From: Marinobacter sediminicola
GTDB lineage: Bacteria > Pseudomonadota > Gammaproteobacteria > Pseudomonadales > Oleiphilaceae
NCBI RefSeq assembly: GCF_031157525.1
Contig: NZ_JAVIXR010000001.1
Span: 186,001-250,000 of the forward strand
Length of the DNA: 64,000 nucleotides
Direction of reading: 5' to 3'
The notes beneath the pieces are model-generated. The model worked only from the letters and a program-made list of their open reading frames with translations. It had not been told where the DNA came from and did no database searches. A program made the translations under genes and the position numbers. Positions 47,477 through 56,142 of the stretch are shown in pieces. How positions within the stretch are numbered: the stretch's first letter is position 1; the number at the start of each line of letters is the position of its first letter.

Positions 47477-48334
47477 CTAGTCGGTGTGCAGTTCGTTCGC
47501 TGCGTACAGGGTGTTTTGCAGTAGCGTGGCAATGGTCATGGGGCCAACGCCACCAGGTACCGGGGTGATATAGGCTGCCCGGGCGGAAGCTGTTTCAAAG
47601 TCCACGTCGCCCTGCAGCTTCCCGTTTTCCATACGATTGATGCCGACATCGATCACGGTTGCGCCAGGTTTTACCCATTCGCCTTTGATCAGCCCGGGCT
47701 TTCCTACGGCAGCGATGAGAATGTCTGCATCACGAACGTATTTTTCCAGATCCGGTGTGAAACGGTGACACACAGTAGTGGTGGCGCCTTTGAGTAGCAG
47801 TTCCATGGTCATGGGGCGACCGACAATGTTAGATGCGCCCACAATCACTGCGTGCTGCCCTTTGTAGGGGGTGTTGATGCTATCCAGTAGGGTGATCACG
47901 CCAGCGGGCGTGCATGGCCTCAGGGCAGGCTTACGCTGCACCAGGCGGCCTATGTTGTAGGGGTGAAAGCCATCAACATCTTTATCTGGTCGGATTTTCA
48001 GCAATATCGGGTCGGCATCCAGGTGGCTGGGCAGTGGAAGTTGTACAAGGATCCCGTCAACCAGCGGATTTTCATTCAGTTCATCAACCAGGGCCTCCAG
48101 GGCATGCTGCGTGGTATCTGAGGGCAGGTCGTAGGAGAGAGACAGGATGCCGGCAGCGTCGCAGGCTTTACGCTTGTTGCCCACATACACTTCGGAAGCC
48201 GGATCGTTGCCCACCAGAACCACGGCAAGGCCGGGTGCGCGCAGTCCATTTTGTATGCGGGTCTCTACGCCGGAAGCGACTTGGTGTCTGACTGCGGCAG
48301 CAATTTCTTTTCCATTGATTAGTTTGGCGCTCAT
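47477..48334 (-). CDS. folD: Methylenetetrahydrofolate dehydrogenase / cyclohydrolase
   Basis: Bifunctional enzyme of one-carbon metabolism, 285 aa. The substrate region [19 protein letters not shown] contains the catalytic Lys. [16 protein letters not shown], the cofactor motif [17 protein letters not shown] and the C-terminal [16 protein letters not shown] are all present. It is divergent from the tRNA cluster. Confidence 0.96.
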   Translation of the reverse strand: MSAKLINGKEIAAAVRHQVASGVETRIQNGLRAPGLAVVLVGNDPASEVYVGNKRKACDAAGILSLSYDLPSDTTQHALEALVDELNENPLVDGILVQLPLPSHLDADPILLKIRPDKDVDGFHPYNIGRLVQRKPALRPCTPAGVITLLDSINTPYKGQHAVIVGASNIVGRPMTMELLLKGATTTVCHRFTPDLEKYVRDADILIAAVGKPGLIKGEWVKPGATVIDVGINRMENGKLQGDVDFETASARAAYITPVPGGVGPMTIATLLQNTLYAANELHTD

Positions 48335-48490
48335 GATTCGTCTTGTCGGTTGGCATTGGTAATTAAAAGGGGCATTATTGTCGCACGCCTGTCGCCTAAC
48401 TCCAATCAGTGGAGCATGGGGAGTTGTCGCAGCCCCGGTGCAGGTTGAGCGTCAAAATTACTGATTTAAGAGAGAATTTGATTTTCTTTG

Positions 48491-48526
48491 TTGACGAAGC
48501 GAAATTGCGACGGTAATATGCGCGCC
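48491..48526 (+). promoter_or_regulatory. Strong sigma70 promoter of the tRNA cluster
   Basis: TTGACG (48491-48496), exactly 17 bases, TAATAT (48514-48519), followed by the GC-rich discriminator GCGCGCC. Such discriminators are typical of stable-RNA promoters under stringent (ppGpp) control. tRNA-Pro begins 33 bases after the discriminator. Confidence 0.75.
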
Positions 48527-48559
48527 AACTTTGCTGAAGCAAGAGTTGATCAGTTTGAA

Positions 48560-48636
48560 CGGGGTATAGCGCAGTCTGGTAGCGCGCCTGCTTTGGGAGC
48601 AGGATGTCGGGAGTTCGAATCTCTCTACCCCGACCA
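48560..48636 (+). tRNA. tRNA-Pro (anticodon TGG)
   Basis: 77 bases with encoded CCA. The acceptor stem is CGGGGTA/TACCCCG and the anticodon stem-loop is CCTGC-TTTGGGA-GCAGG. It is first of four tRNA genes in the order Pro, Arg, His, Leu, a set also found together (in another order) in E. coli. Confidence 0.96.
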
Positions 48637-48669
48637 CTTTTCTACATGTTCAGCTAGGCCAACGGTCAA

Positions 48670-48746
48670 GCGCCCGTAGCTCAGCTGGATAGAGCATCGG
48701 CCTTCTAAGCCGAGGGTCGCAGGTTCGAGTCCTGCCGGGCGCGCCA
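48670..48746 (+). tRNA. tRNA-Arg (anticodon TCT)
   Basis: 77 bases with encoded CCA. The acceptor stem is GCGCCCG/CGGGCGC and the anticodon stem-loop is TCGGC-CTTCTAA-GCCGA. It reads AGA/AGG codons. Confidence 0.96.
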
Positions 48747-48879
48747 TTAAAGCCGTCGGCTTGATCGAAACCGAACTGCAGGCAAAGTTAACAGGTTTAG
48801 GATTAAAGATTATCTGCAAGGGAGTTTGGCTGCAGTTAATCCAGGTTATCGAAGATACCGAAAGGTATGTCCCGATGTG

Positions 48880-48955
48880 GTGGACGTAGCTCAGTTGGTA
48901 GAGCTCAGGATTGTGACTCCTGCGGTCGAGGGTTCGATCCCCTTCGTCCACCCCA
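48880..48955 (+). tRNA. tRNA-His (anticodon GTG)
   Basis: 76 bases with encoded CCA. The acceptor stem is GTGGACG/CGTCCAC and the anticodon stem-loop is CAGGA-TTGTGAC-TCCTG. The base before it (48879) is G and the discriminator is C, the extra G-1:C73 pair that marks histidine tRNAs. Confidence 0.96.
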
Positions 48956-49063
48956 CTTTTCAAAGCAATGAAATCCGCATGTGTTGAATGTGTCAGCGCT
49001 GTAACATCTGTTAAGTGTCAGCGATTAAGTGATACAGCAACGCGGTACAGGTTTTTAGAATTC

Positions 49064-49148
49064 CGGGTTGTGGCGAAATTGGTAGACGCGCCAGATTTAG
49101 GTTCTGGTTCCGAGAGGAGTGGGAGTTCGATTCTCCCCAACCCGACCA
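49064..49148 (+). tRNA. tRNA-Leu (anticodon TAG)
   Basis: 85 bases with encoded CCA and the long variable arm of a class II tRNA. The acceptor stem is CGGGTTG/CAACCCG and the anticodon stem-loop is CCAGA-TTTAGGT-TCTGG. Last of the cluster, followed by a terminator. Confidence 0.96.
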
Positions 49149-49153
49149 CCTTG

Positions 49154-49190
49154 AAAAGGCTCTTAGAGATGATCTAAGAGCCTTTTTTTA
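49154..49190 (+). terminator. Terminator of the tRNA operon
   Basis: AAAAGGCTCTTAGA (49154-49167) pairs with TCTAAGAGCCTTTT (49172-49185), a 14-bp perfect stem, then a T-run. Confidence 0.95.
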
Positions 49191-49416
49191 TTGCTCTTGC
49201 CCCCTTTATTTTGCAGTTTTCGTCCCAAACTCCTGCCTACAAGTGCCGCTGGCGTCACGATCCCGGAAACTACATTTGGGAGATGATTCTCTCGTCAGGG
49301 TAAACCGTGATAAACTATCGGCTTTTAATTTTGGGTCATTTCCGGGGAAACGCTTCGGAATGGTCTTTTAGTTTTAATTTCATTCACATACCGAACCTGA
49401 ATTTTGAGGATCTTCC

Positions 49417-50721
49417 ATGCAAGTGTCTGTAGAAACGACCTCCAACATCGAGCGTCGCATGACGATTGGTGTGCCCGCCCAGGAAATTGAACAGGCGGTT
49501 CAGAAACGCCTGCAGGAAACTGCTCGCACTGTGCGCCTGAACGGTTTCCGTCCTGGCAAGGTGCCCATGAGCGTGGTCAAGCGTCGTTTCGGTGACAGCG
49601 TGCGCCAGGAAATAGTCGGCGAAATCATGCGCGACAACTACATTAAGGCCTTGCAGGAGCAGGATATCAATCCAGCGGGCTGGCCCAAGCTTGAGCCCAA
49701 GACCATGGAAGCGGGCAAGGACCTCGAGTTTGTTGCCATTTTTGAAGTGTTGCCAGAGATAGAGTTGGGCGACCTGAGCAAAGTCTCTATTGAGAAAATG
49801 ACCTCTGAAATCACCGACAAAGATATCGACACCATGATCGATAACCTGCGTCGTCAGCAGGCCACCATGAAGTCTGTTAAGCGTAAGTCCAAGAACAAGG
49901 ACGTGCTGACCATCGACTTTAAGGGCTTTATTGATGGTGAGGAGTTTGAAGGTGGAGCTGCAGAAGGCCATAAGCTGACTCTGGGCTCGGATCAGATGAT
50001 TCCTGGCTTCGAAAAAGCCATCGTTGGCGGAAAGGCCGGTGAGGAGCTGGAAATCGAAGTGACGTTCCCTGAGGACTATCACAACGAAGAGCTCAAAGGT
50101 AAGCCTGCGAAGTTTGAAATCAAGATTCATGAGGTTGAAGAGCCTCAGTTGCCTGAGCTGAATGCCGAGTTCTTTACCAAGTTTGGTATCGAGGCGGAAG
50201 ACGAAGCGGCGTTCCGTGAAGAAGTTAAAAAGAACATGGAGCGCGAGCTGAAGCAGGCTGTATCCAACAAGGTCAAGAATGACGTTGTAGACGGCCTTCT
50301 CGAATCAACCGAGTTTGATATCCCGGCTGCATTGGCAGATCAGGAAATCGATCGTCTACGTCAGGAAGCGGTCCAGCGTTTTGGCGGACAGGTTGATTTT
50401 CAGCAGCTGCCCAAGGAGATTTTCCAGGAGCAGGCTGAACGTCGCGTGAAGACCGGACTGCTGTTCCAGGAAGTTGTAAAGGCAAACGACCTGAAAGTAG
50501 ATGCCGCCAAGGTTGATGAAAAGATCCAGGAAATCGCGTCAACGTATGAACAACCAGATGAAGTCATTGCGCACTTCACCGGTAACCCGGAGCAGAAGAG
50601 CCAGATCGAATCTTCCGTTCTGGAAGACCAGGTTGTTGACTACGTTCTCTCTCAGGCTAATGTCAAAGAGAAGAAGGTCAAGTACGAAGAAGCCATTCAG
50701 GCAGGGCAACCCCAGCGCTGA
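49417..50721 (+). CDS. tig: Trigger factor
   Basis: Ribosome-bound chaperone and prolyl isomerase, 434 aa. The ribosome-binding signature GFRPGKVPMSVVKRRFG lies near residue 46, and the FKBP domain (about 150-245) has VLTIDFKGFIDGEEFEGG and GSDQMIPGFEKAIVGGKAGE. The helical C-terminal domain follows. GAGGA precedes the ATG. It begins the conserved tig-clpP-clpX-lon block and has its own terminator. Confidence 0.97.
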   Translation: MQVSVETTSNIERRMTIGVPAQEIEQAVQKRLQETARTVRLNGFRPGKVPMSVVKRRFGDSVRQEIVGEIMRDNYIKALQEQDINPAGWPKLEPKTMEAGKDLEFVAIFEVLPEIELGDLSKVSIEKMTSEITDKDIDTMIDNLRRQQATMKSVKRKSKNKDVLTIDFKGFIDGEEFEGGAAEGHKLTLGSDQMIPGFEKAIVGGKAGEELEIEVTFPEDYHNEELKGKPAKFEIKIHEVEEPQLPELNAEFFTKFGIEAEDEAAFREEVKKNMERELKQAVSNKVKNDVVDGLLESTEFDIPAALADQEIDRLRQEAVQRFGGQVDFQQLPKEIFQEQAERRVKTGLLFQEVVKANDLKVDAAKVDEKIQEIASTYEQPDEVIAHFTGNPEQKSQIESSVLEDQVVDYVLSQANVKEKKVKYEEAIQAGQPQR

Positions 50722-50785
50722 TATTGGCGGCGTGACAGTACCTGAGCCTGAATACGTTTGGCTCCGGTGCTGGCCGAAAGAAATT

Positions 50786-50810
50786 AACAGCCGGCATGTC
50801 CGGCTGTTTT
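50786..50810 (+). terminator. Terminator after tig
   Basis: AACAGCCGG (50786-50794), CATGT loop, CCGGCTGTT (50800-50808), then TT. It separates tig from clpP. Confidence 0.8.
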
Positions 50811-50909
50811 CATCTAGGCTTGAGGCTGGCAAAGTAACAGGTGCAAAAAAGCTGAGGATGCCGTGGTTTTATGCCACGCCCAATTATCCATAAGGAGTTC
50901 AGGCGAATC

Positions 50910-51545
50910 ATGATGCAGAAACCAATCGATGGTCTCGCAATGGATACCAGGTCTGCCCTGGTGCCGATGGTTATCGAGCAGACCGCCCGTGGGGAGCGCT
51001 CGTTTGATATATACTCTCGTCTGCTCAAGGAGCGGGTGATCTTCATGGTTGGGCAGGTGGAAGACCACATGGCTAACCTGATCGTAGCGCAACTTCTGTT
51101 CCTGGAATCTGAAAACCCGGACAAAGACATCCATCTGTACATCAATAGCCCAGGTGGCTCTGTGACAGCGGGCATGTCGATTTACGATACCATGCAGTTT
51201 ATCAAGCCTGATGTTTCAACGTTGTGTGTGGGCCAGGCTGCGAGCATGGGTGCTTTCCTTCTGGCGGGGGGCGCTGCTGGTAAGCGTGCATGTCTGCCTA
51301 ACTCCCGGGTTATGATTCATCAGCCTTTGGGTGGTTATCAGGGCCAGGCAACAGATATCGAAATACATACTCGCGAAATTCTGAAAATCCGGCATACGCT
51401 GAATTCGATACTGGCTCATCACACAGGCCAGGATCTGGAAACCCTCGCCCGGGACACGGATCGTGACAACTTTATGGATCCGACACAGGCTAAAGAGTAC
51501 GGGTTGATCGACTCGATACTTGATAAGCGCGTGCCGAATAAATAA
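50910..51545 (+). CDS. clpP: ATP-dependent Clp protease proteolytic subunit
   Basis: Serine peptidase of 211 aa forming the double-ring chamber fed by ClpX (and ClpA). The catalytic Ser112 lies in [11 protein letters not shown] and His137 in [10 protein letters not shown]; the Asp is further on in the DRDNFMD region. The doublet ATG at 50910/50913 is the likely start; a frame from 50871 would place the AAGGAG element inside the gene. A short N-terminal propeptide is expected. clpX follows 81 bases later. Confidence 0.96.
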   Translation: MMQKPIDGLAMDTRSALVPMVIEQTARGERSFDIYSRLLKERVIFMVGQVEDHMANLIVAQLLFLESENPDKDIHLYINSPGGSVTAGMSIYDTMQFIKPDVSTLCVGQAASMGAFLLAGGAAGKRACLPNSRVMIHQPLGGYQGQATDIEIHTREILKIRHTLNSILAHHTGQDLETLARDTDRDNFMDPTQAKEYGLIDSILDKRVPNK

Positions 51546-51626
51546 TACTGGCAGTAATTGCATCACCTTGGCCGGCGTCTCATCATTTATCTAATGCGCC
51601 GGCAAAACGAGATCAGAGGTATTTCA

Positions 51627-52910
51627 ATGGCAGATGAAAGAAACGGCAGAGGCGACGATAACGGCAAGTTGCTCTACTGCTCGTTTTGTGGAAAGAGCCA
51701 GCATGAAGTCCGTAAGCTCATTGCAGGGCCTTCGGTGTTCATCTGCGACGAGTGCGTCGACCTGTGCAACGATATTATCCGCGAAGAAATTCAGGAGAAC
51801 GCACAGGAGGAGCCGAGTGATCGCCTCCCGACGCCGGCTGAAATCCGCAACACGCTTGATGAATATGTCATTGGCCAGGACCGAGCCAAGGTTGTACTCG
51901 CGGTAGCGGTTTATAACCACTACAAGCGCCTTCGGTATGGTGAAGGCAAGGGCGATGTAGAGCTTGGTAAAAGTAACATTCTGCTGATTGGCCCGACGGG
52001 TAGCGGTAAAACGTTGTTGGCGGAAACTCTGGCGCGCATGCTCAATGTTCCCTTTACCATTGCCGATGCCACAACGCTTACTGAAGCTGGCTACGTGGGT
52101 GAGGACGTTGAGAATATCATCCAGAAGCTGCTTCAGAAGTGCGATTACGATGTGGATAAGGCCCAGCGCGGTATTGTCTATATCGATGAAATCGACAAGA
52201 TTTCACGCAAGTCAGATAACCCCTCCATCACCCGGGACGTTTCAGGTGAAGGTGTTCAGCAGGCCTTGTTGAAGTTGATAGAGGGCACTGTTGCCTCTGT
52301 GCCGCCCCAGGGTGGTCGCAAGCATCCGCAGCAGGAGTTCCTGCAGGTTGATACAGGCAATATGCTGTTCATCTGCGGTGGCGCGTTTGCCGGGCTGGAC
52401 AAGGTCATCCGTGACCGCACCGAAAAGAGCAGTATCGGCTTTTCGGCAGCAGTTGCCAGCCGGGATGAGAGCAAAAACACCGGTGATGTGATCAAGAACG
52501 TTGAGACGGAAGATCTCGTCAAATACGGTTTGATTCCCGAGTTTGTTGGGCGTTTGCCAGTCATAGCTACCTTGACTGAGCTGGATGAAGAAGCGCTCGT
52601 GCAGATTCTTACAGAGCCGAAAAACTCGCTGACCAAGCAGTATCAGAAGCTGTTTGACATGGAAGGCGTAGAGCTGGATTTTCGGGATGACGCACTGCGC
52701 GCAGTTGCAAGTAAGGCTCTGGAGCGTAAAACAGGCGCCCGGGGACTTCGTTCCATTATGGAAGCCACGTTGCTCGACACCATGTATCTGATTCCTTCGG
52801 AGCACGATATCTCCAAGGTTGTTATTGATGAAAGCGTAATCAAGGGTGATTCAGAGCCTTTCAAGATATACGCGAACAATGATCATGCTAAAGCAGTGCC
52901 TGATGATTGA
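51627..52910 (+). CDS. clpX: Clp protease ATP-binding subunit ClpX
   Basis: AAA+ unfoldase of 427 aa. The N-terminal zinc-binding domain has CSFCGKS and CDECVDLC. Walker A GPTGSGKT is at residues 122-129, Walker B is [10 protein letters not shown], and the pore and sensor motifs ([17 protein letters not shown]) are intact. GAGG gives the ATG at 51627; the frame is open 23 codons further upstream without family similarity. It ends in a terminator. Confidence 0.97.
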   Translation: MADERNGRGDDNGKLLYCSFCGKSQHEVRKLIAGPSVFICDECVDLCNDIIREEIQENAQEEPSDRLPTPAEIRNTLDEYVIGQDRAKVVLAVAVYNHYKRLRYGEGKGDVELGKSNILLIGPTGSGKTLLAETLARMLNVPFTIADATTLTEAGYVGEDVENIIQKLLQKCDYDVDKAQRGIVYIDEIDKISRKSDNPSITRDVSGEGVQQALLKLIEGTVASVPPQGGRKHPQQEFLQVDTGNMLFICGGAFAGLDKVIRDRTEKSSIGFSAAVASRDESKNTGDVIKNVETEDLVKYGLIPEFVGRLPVIATLTELDEEALVQILTEPKNSLTKQYQKLFDMEGVELDFRDDALRAVASKALERKTGARGLRSIMEATLLDTMYLIPSEHDISKVVIDESVIKGDSEPFKIYANNDHAKAVPDD

Positions 52911-52955
52911 TCAGTTCTGTATAGCCGGGTTGATTAAATAACCTGAAGAAATCAG

Positions 52956-52983
52956 AAAAAGGGGCGGAAACGCCCCTTTTTTA
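52956..52983 (+). terminator. Terminator after clpX
   Basis: AAAAAGGGGCG (52956-52966), GAAA tetraloop, CGCCCCTTTTT (52971-52981). Confidence 0.92.
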
Positions 52984-53029
52984 ATGGTTTGTATCAACAG
53001 GACGGTGTGCTGTGCTGTTTGGTAAAAAG

Positions 53030-53056
53030 ATTGCAATTTCAGAGGTCGCCCCAATG
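53030..53056 (+). promoter_or_regulatory. Candidate sigma32 heat-shock promoter of lon
   Basis: ATTGCAA (53030-53036) and CCCCAATG (53049-53056) are separated by 12 bases, resembling CTTGAAA / CCCCATNT. The lon ATG lies 41 bases further on. lon is heat-shock controlled in related bacteria, which supports the reading. Confidence 0.45.
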
Positions 53057-53097
53057 AAGGGTGGTATGCTGAATGAAACACAGTCAGAGGATTCCTT

Positions 53098-55515
53098 ATG
53101 ACCCGGATACCCCAAGATATCGTGCAAGAATACCCGCTTCTCCCTCTTCGGGACGTAGTGGTGTTTCCGCACATGGTGGTCCCCCTGTTTGTGGGCCGCG
53201 AGAAATCCATCCAGGCGCTAGAAGCCGCAATGGAAGGGAGCAAGGAAATCCTCCTGGTGGCCCAGCGGGATGCTTCCACCGATGAGCCTGGCCCCGATGA
53301 CGTCTTTGAGATGGGCACCTTGGCGACGGTACTGCAAATGCTGCGCCTTCCAGATGGCACCGTGAAGGTATTGGTTGAGGGCAATGCCCGGGCCGCGATC
53401 AGTAACGTATCAGAAGCCGAATATCTGTCCGGTGGTGCCACTCTGCTTGACGAAGAGGGCCTTCCTGAGCGCGAAGAAGACGTGCTTATGAAGACCCTTA
53501 CAGAAGAGTTTGAAAAGTACGTAAAGCTGTCCAGAAAAGTGCCTTCTGAAGTCTCCAGCGCCTTGACGGGTATTGAAGAGCTGGAACGCCTTGCTGACAC
53601 CATGGCTGCCCATCTGGAAATGCGAATCCCGGAAAAGCAGGAACTGCTCGAAGCACTCGATATCCGTCTCCGTGTGGAGCTTCTGCTTGGAAAACTTGAT
53701 GGCGAGATCGACCTTATTGAGGTTGAAAAGCGCATCCGTGGCCGCGTTAAAAAGCAAATGGAGCGCAGTCAGCGCGAGTATTACCTCAATGAGCAGATGA
53801 AGGCTATCCAGAAAGAAATGGGTAACCTCGGAGAGGGTAATAACGATTTTGAAGAGCTTGAGCAGAAGCTTGAAGAGGCAGCGCTGCCAGAAGAGGCTCG
53901 TAAAAAGACAGAGTCGGAACTGAATAAGTTGAAAATGATGTCGCCCATGTCTGCCGAGGCTACGGTTGTCCGTGGTTATATCGACTGGATGCTGGCAGTG
54001 CCCTGGAAAAAGCGCAGCCGAGTGCGTCACGACATTGAAAAAGCACGGGAAATTCTTGATCAGGATCACTATGGCCTTGATGAGGTCAAGAAGCGCATTC
54101 TTGAATACCTTGCAGTGCAGAGCCGTGTGAAAAAAGTAAAGGGGCCTGTGCTGTGTTTAGTGGGCCCTCCTGGTGTGGGTAAGACCTCCCTCGGGCAATC
54201 CATTGCCAGGGCAACCAACCGCAAATACACGCGCATGGCGCTTGGCGGTGTGCGGGATGAGGCCGAGATTCGTGGCCACCGCAAAACCTATATTGGGGCC
54301 CTGCCAGGCAAGTTGCTGCAAAAATTGGCTAAAGTCGGTGTTAAAAACCCGCTGTTCTTGTTCGATGAGATCGACAAAATGGGCATGGATCACCGCGGTG
54401 ACCCGGCCTCTGCCCTGCTGGAAGTTCTGGACCCTGAGCAGAACCACACGTTCAACGATCACTACCTGGAAGTGGACTACGACCTTTCCGATGTCATGTT
54501 TGTGTGCACCTCAAACTCCATGAACATTCCCTCTGCGTTGCTGGATCGCATGGAAGTTATCCGGATCCCGGGCTACACCGAAGATGAGAAGGTCAATATT
54601 GCACTGCGCTACCTGTTGCCAAAGCAGATCAAAGCCAACGGTTTGCGCAAGGATGAGCTCACACTGCGTGAAGATACCTTGCGAGATATAGTTCGCTATT
54701 ACACGCGGGAAGCCGGTGTCCGTGGGCTTGAGCGGGAAATCGCCAAGATTTGCCGCAAGGTTGTTCGTGAGCATGTGGAAGCCAACGACAAAGCTGTTAT
54801 CACGATCGAGCCTGGCATGCTTGAGAACTATTCCGGTGTACGGAAGTTCAATTACGGGCTGGCGGAAGAAACCAATCAGATCGGGCAGGTGACTGGCCTT
54901 GCATGGACCCAGGTGGGTGGTGAGCTACTCACACTTGAGTGCGCTCTTACGCCAGGTAAGGGCAGGGTTGTTAAAACCGGGTCACTTGGGGATGTGATGC
55001 AGGAATCTATCCAGACGGCGCTTACGGTTGTCAGAAGTCGTGCAGCGGGTCTTGGTATTGCAGACGATTTTCATGAAAAACACGATTTGCATGTGCACGT
55101 ACCGGAAGGTGCAACGCCTAAAGATGGACCTAGCGCCGGTATTGGGATGTGCACAGCGCTGGTTTCTGCCTTAACGAAAATTCCGGTCCGTGCAGACGTC
55201 GCAATGACCGGTGAGATTACTCTTCGTGGTCGGGTTTTGCCTATTGGCGGCCTGAAGGAAAAGTTACTTGCAGCGCATCGCGGCGGCATCAAGACTATTG
55301 TGATTCCTGATGAAAACGTTAGAGATCTCAAGGAGATACCAGACAATATAAAAGAATCTCTGGAGATAATTCCGGTTAAATGGATTGATGAAGTGTTGGA
55401 CATTGCGCTGGCTTATGCGCCCGAGCCGCATACCGCCGGTTCATCGTCTGAAAAGGGTTCTGGTAAGCCCCGTGATGACGAAAGTGACAGTGCAGAGCGC
55501 ATAAATACACATTAA
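53098..55515 (+). CDS. lon: ATP-dependent protease Lon
   Basis: 805-aa cytoplasmic AAA+ serine protease. The N-terminal substrate domain begins [20 protein letters not shown]. Walker [11 protein letters not shown] starts at about residue 355 and Walker B is [11 protein letters not shown]. The protease domain has the Ser679-Lys722 dyad (Ser in [11 protein letters not shown], Lys in [14 protein letters not shown]), the same numbering as E. coli Lon. AGAGGA precedes the ATG. Confidence 0.98.
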   Translation: MTRIPQDIVQEYPLLPLRDVVVFPHMVVPLFVGREKSIQALEAAMEGSKEILLVAQRDASTDEPGPDDVFEMGTLATVLQMLRLPDGTVKVLVEGNARAAISNVSEAEYLSGGATLLDEEGLPEREEDVLMKTLTEEFEKYVKLSRKVPSEVSSALTGIEELERLADTMAAHLEMRIPEKQELLEALDIRLRVELLLGKLDGEIDLIEVEKRIRGRVKKQMERSQREYYLNEQMKAIQKEMGNLGEGNNDFEELEQKLEEAALPEEARKKTESELNKLKMMSPMSAEATVVRGYIDWMLAVPWKKRSRVRHDIEKAREILDQDHYGLDEVKKRILEYLAVQSRVKKVKGPVLCLVGPPGVGKTSLGQSIARATNRKYTRMALGGVRDEAEIRGHRKTYIGALPGKLLQKLAKVGVKNPLFLFDEIDKMGMDHRGDPASALLEVLDPEQNHTFNDHYLEVDYDLSDVMFVCTSNSMNIPSALLDRMEVIRIPGYTEDEKVNIALRYLLPKQIKANGLRKDELTLREDTLRDIVRYYTREAGVRGLEREIAKICRKVVREHVEANDKAVITIEPGMLENYSGVRKFNYGLAEETNQIGQVTGLAWTQVGGELLTLECALTPGKGRVVKTGSLGDVMQESIQTALTVVRSRAAGLGIADDFHEKHDLHVHVPEGATPKDGPSAGIGMCTALVSALTKIPVRADVAMTGEITLRGRVLPIGGLKEKLLAAHRGGIKTIVIPDENVRDLKEIPDNIKESLEIIPVKWIDEVLDIALAYAPEPHTAGSSSEKGSGKPRDDESDSAERINTH

Positions 55516-55530
55516 ACCCGAGATGAGTTG

Positions 55531-55560
55531 TTGACACGCCGGAGAACCCATTGGTATAAC
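55531..55560 (+). promoter_or_regulatory. Sigma70 promoter of hupB
   Basis: TTGACA (55531-55536), 18-base spacer, TATAAC (55555-55560). The predicted transcript begins near 55567, leaving a leader of about 185 bases before the hupB GTG. Confidence 0.6.
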
Positions 55561-55588
55561 TGTTTCGCCGTGAAGCAGCCAATACCAA
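55551..55588 (+). repeat. Imperfect stem-loop in the lon-hupB intergenic region
   Basis: TTGGTAT (55551-55557) and ATACCAA (55582-55588) pair, and inside them CTGTTTC pairs with GAAGCAG (one wobble) around a short loop. It overlaps the hupB -10 element and follows lon by 35 bases. No T-run is present. It may mark the 3' end of lon mRNA. Confidence 0.5.
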
Positions 55589-55753
55589 GGGCTCCCGCGC
55601 AGTGTGTACCTATTCCAAACACCGGTTGAATGCCGAAAGGAATAAGAAAACCGAAGAATGGAATTCTCCGACCGCTTGTGCGATAGTCGAGAACGTCCAA
55701 GAAAAAACAATCCAACCGAGAACATCTTCAACCTGAAAGCGAAGGGGTTTAGT

Positions 55754-56026
55754 GTGAACAAGTCCGAACTTATTGATGCAATTGCAGAATCAGCAGATAT
55801 TTCCAAAGCCGCCGCTGGCCGTGCTCTGGATGCAATGACCAATTCCATTACCGGTGCTCTGAAAAGCGGCGACCAGGTAACTCTGATCGGTTTTGGTACA
55901 TTCTCTGTTAAAGACCGTGCAGCACGCACTGGTCGAAACCCGCAAACGGGTGCCGAGATCAAGATCGCGGCTTCCAAAGTGCCTGGGTTTAAAGCAGGTA
56001 AGGCCCTGAAAGACGCCGTTAAGTAA
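55754..56026 (+). CDS. hupB: DNA-binding protein HU-beta
   Basis: Nucleoid protein of 90 aa. It begins [20 protein letters not shown] and has the DNA-binding arm [14 protein letters not shown]. The GTG at 55754 is the start: AAGGGG lies six bases before, and length and N-terminus match HU-beta exactly, while the open frame back to 55658 does not. The position after lon is conserved. Confidence 0.96.
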   Translation: MNKSELIDAIAESADISKAAAGRALDAMTNSITGALKSGDQVTLIGFGTFSVKDRAARTGRNPQTGAEIKIAASKVPGFKAGKALKDAVK

Positions 56027-56076
56027 CGGTTCTTTCTCCGGTGGCGCCTGTCAAAGGGAGCCACCAAGAAGAATTG

Positions 56077-56106
56077 AAGGCGCATTCCAACAGGGTGCGC
56101 CTTTTT
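56077..56106 (+). terminator. Terminator after hupB
   Basis: AAGGCGCA (56077-56084) pairs with TGCGCCTT (56096-56103), then T. A second hairpin GTGGC/GCCAC lies just upstream (56041-56064). Confidence 0.8.
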
Positions 56107-56142
56107 ACGTTGAGATTATCGGCATAGGGATTCGGGATAAAT

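Noticed and set aside
48560..49148. tRNA cluster as an integration site for a mobile element
   Set aside because: No integrase, direct repeat of a tRNA 3' end, or foreign-looking genes on either side.
49384..50130. 248-codon open frame opposite tig
   Set aside because: Shadow of trigger factor; no recognisable domain.
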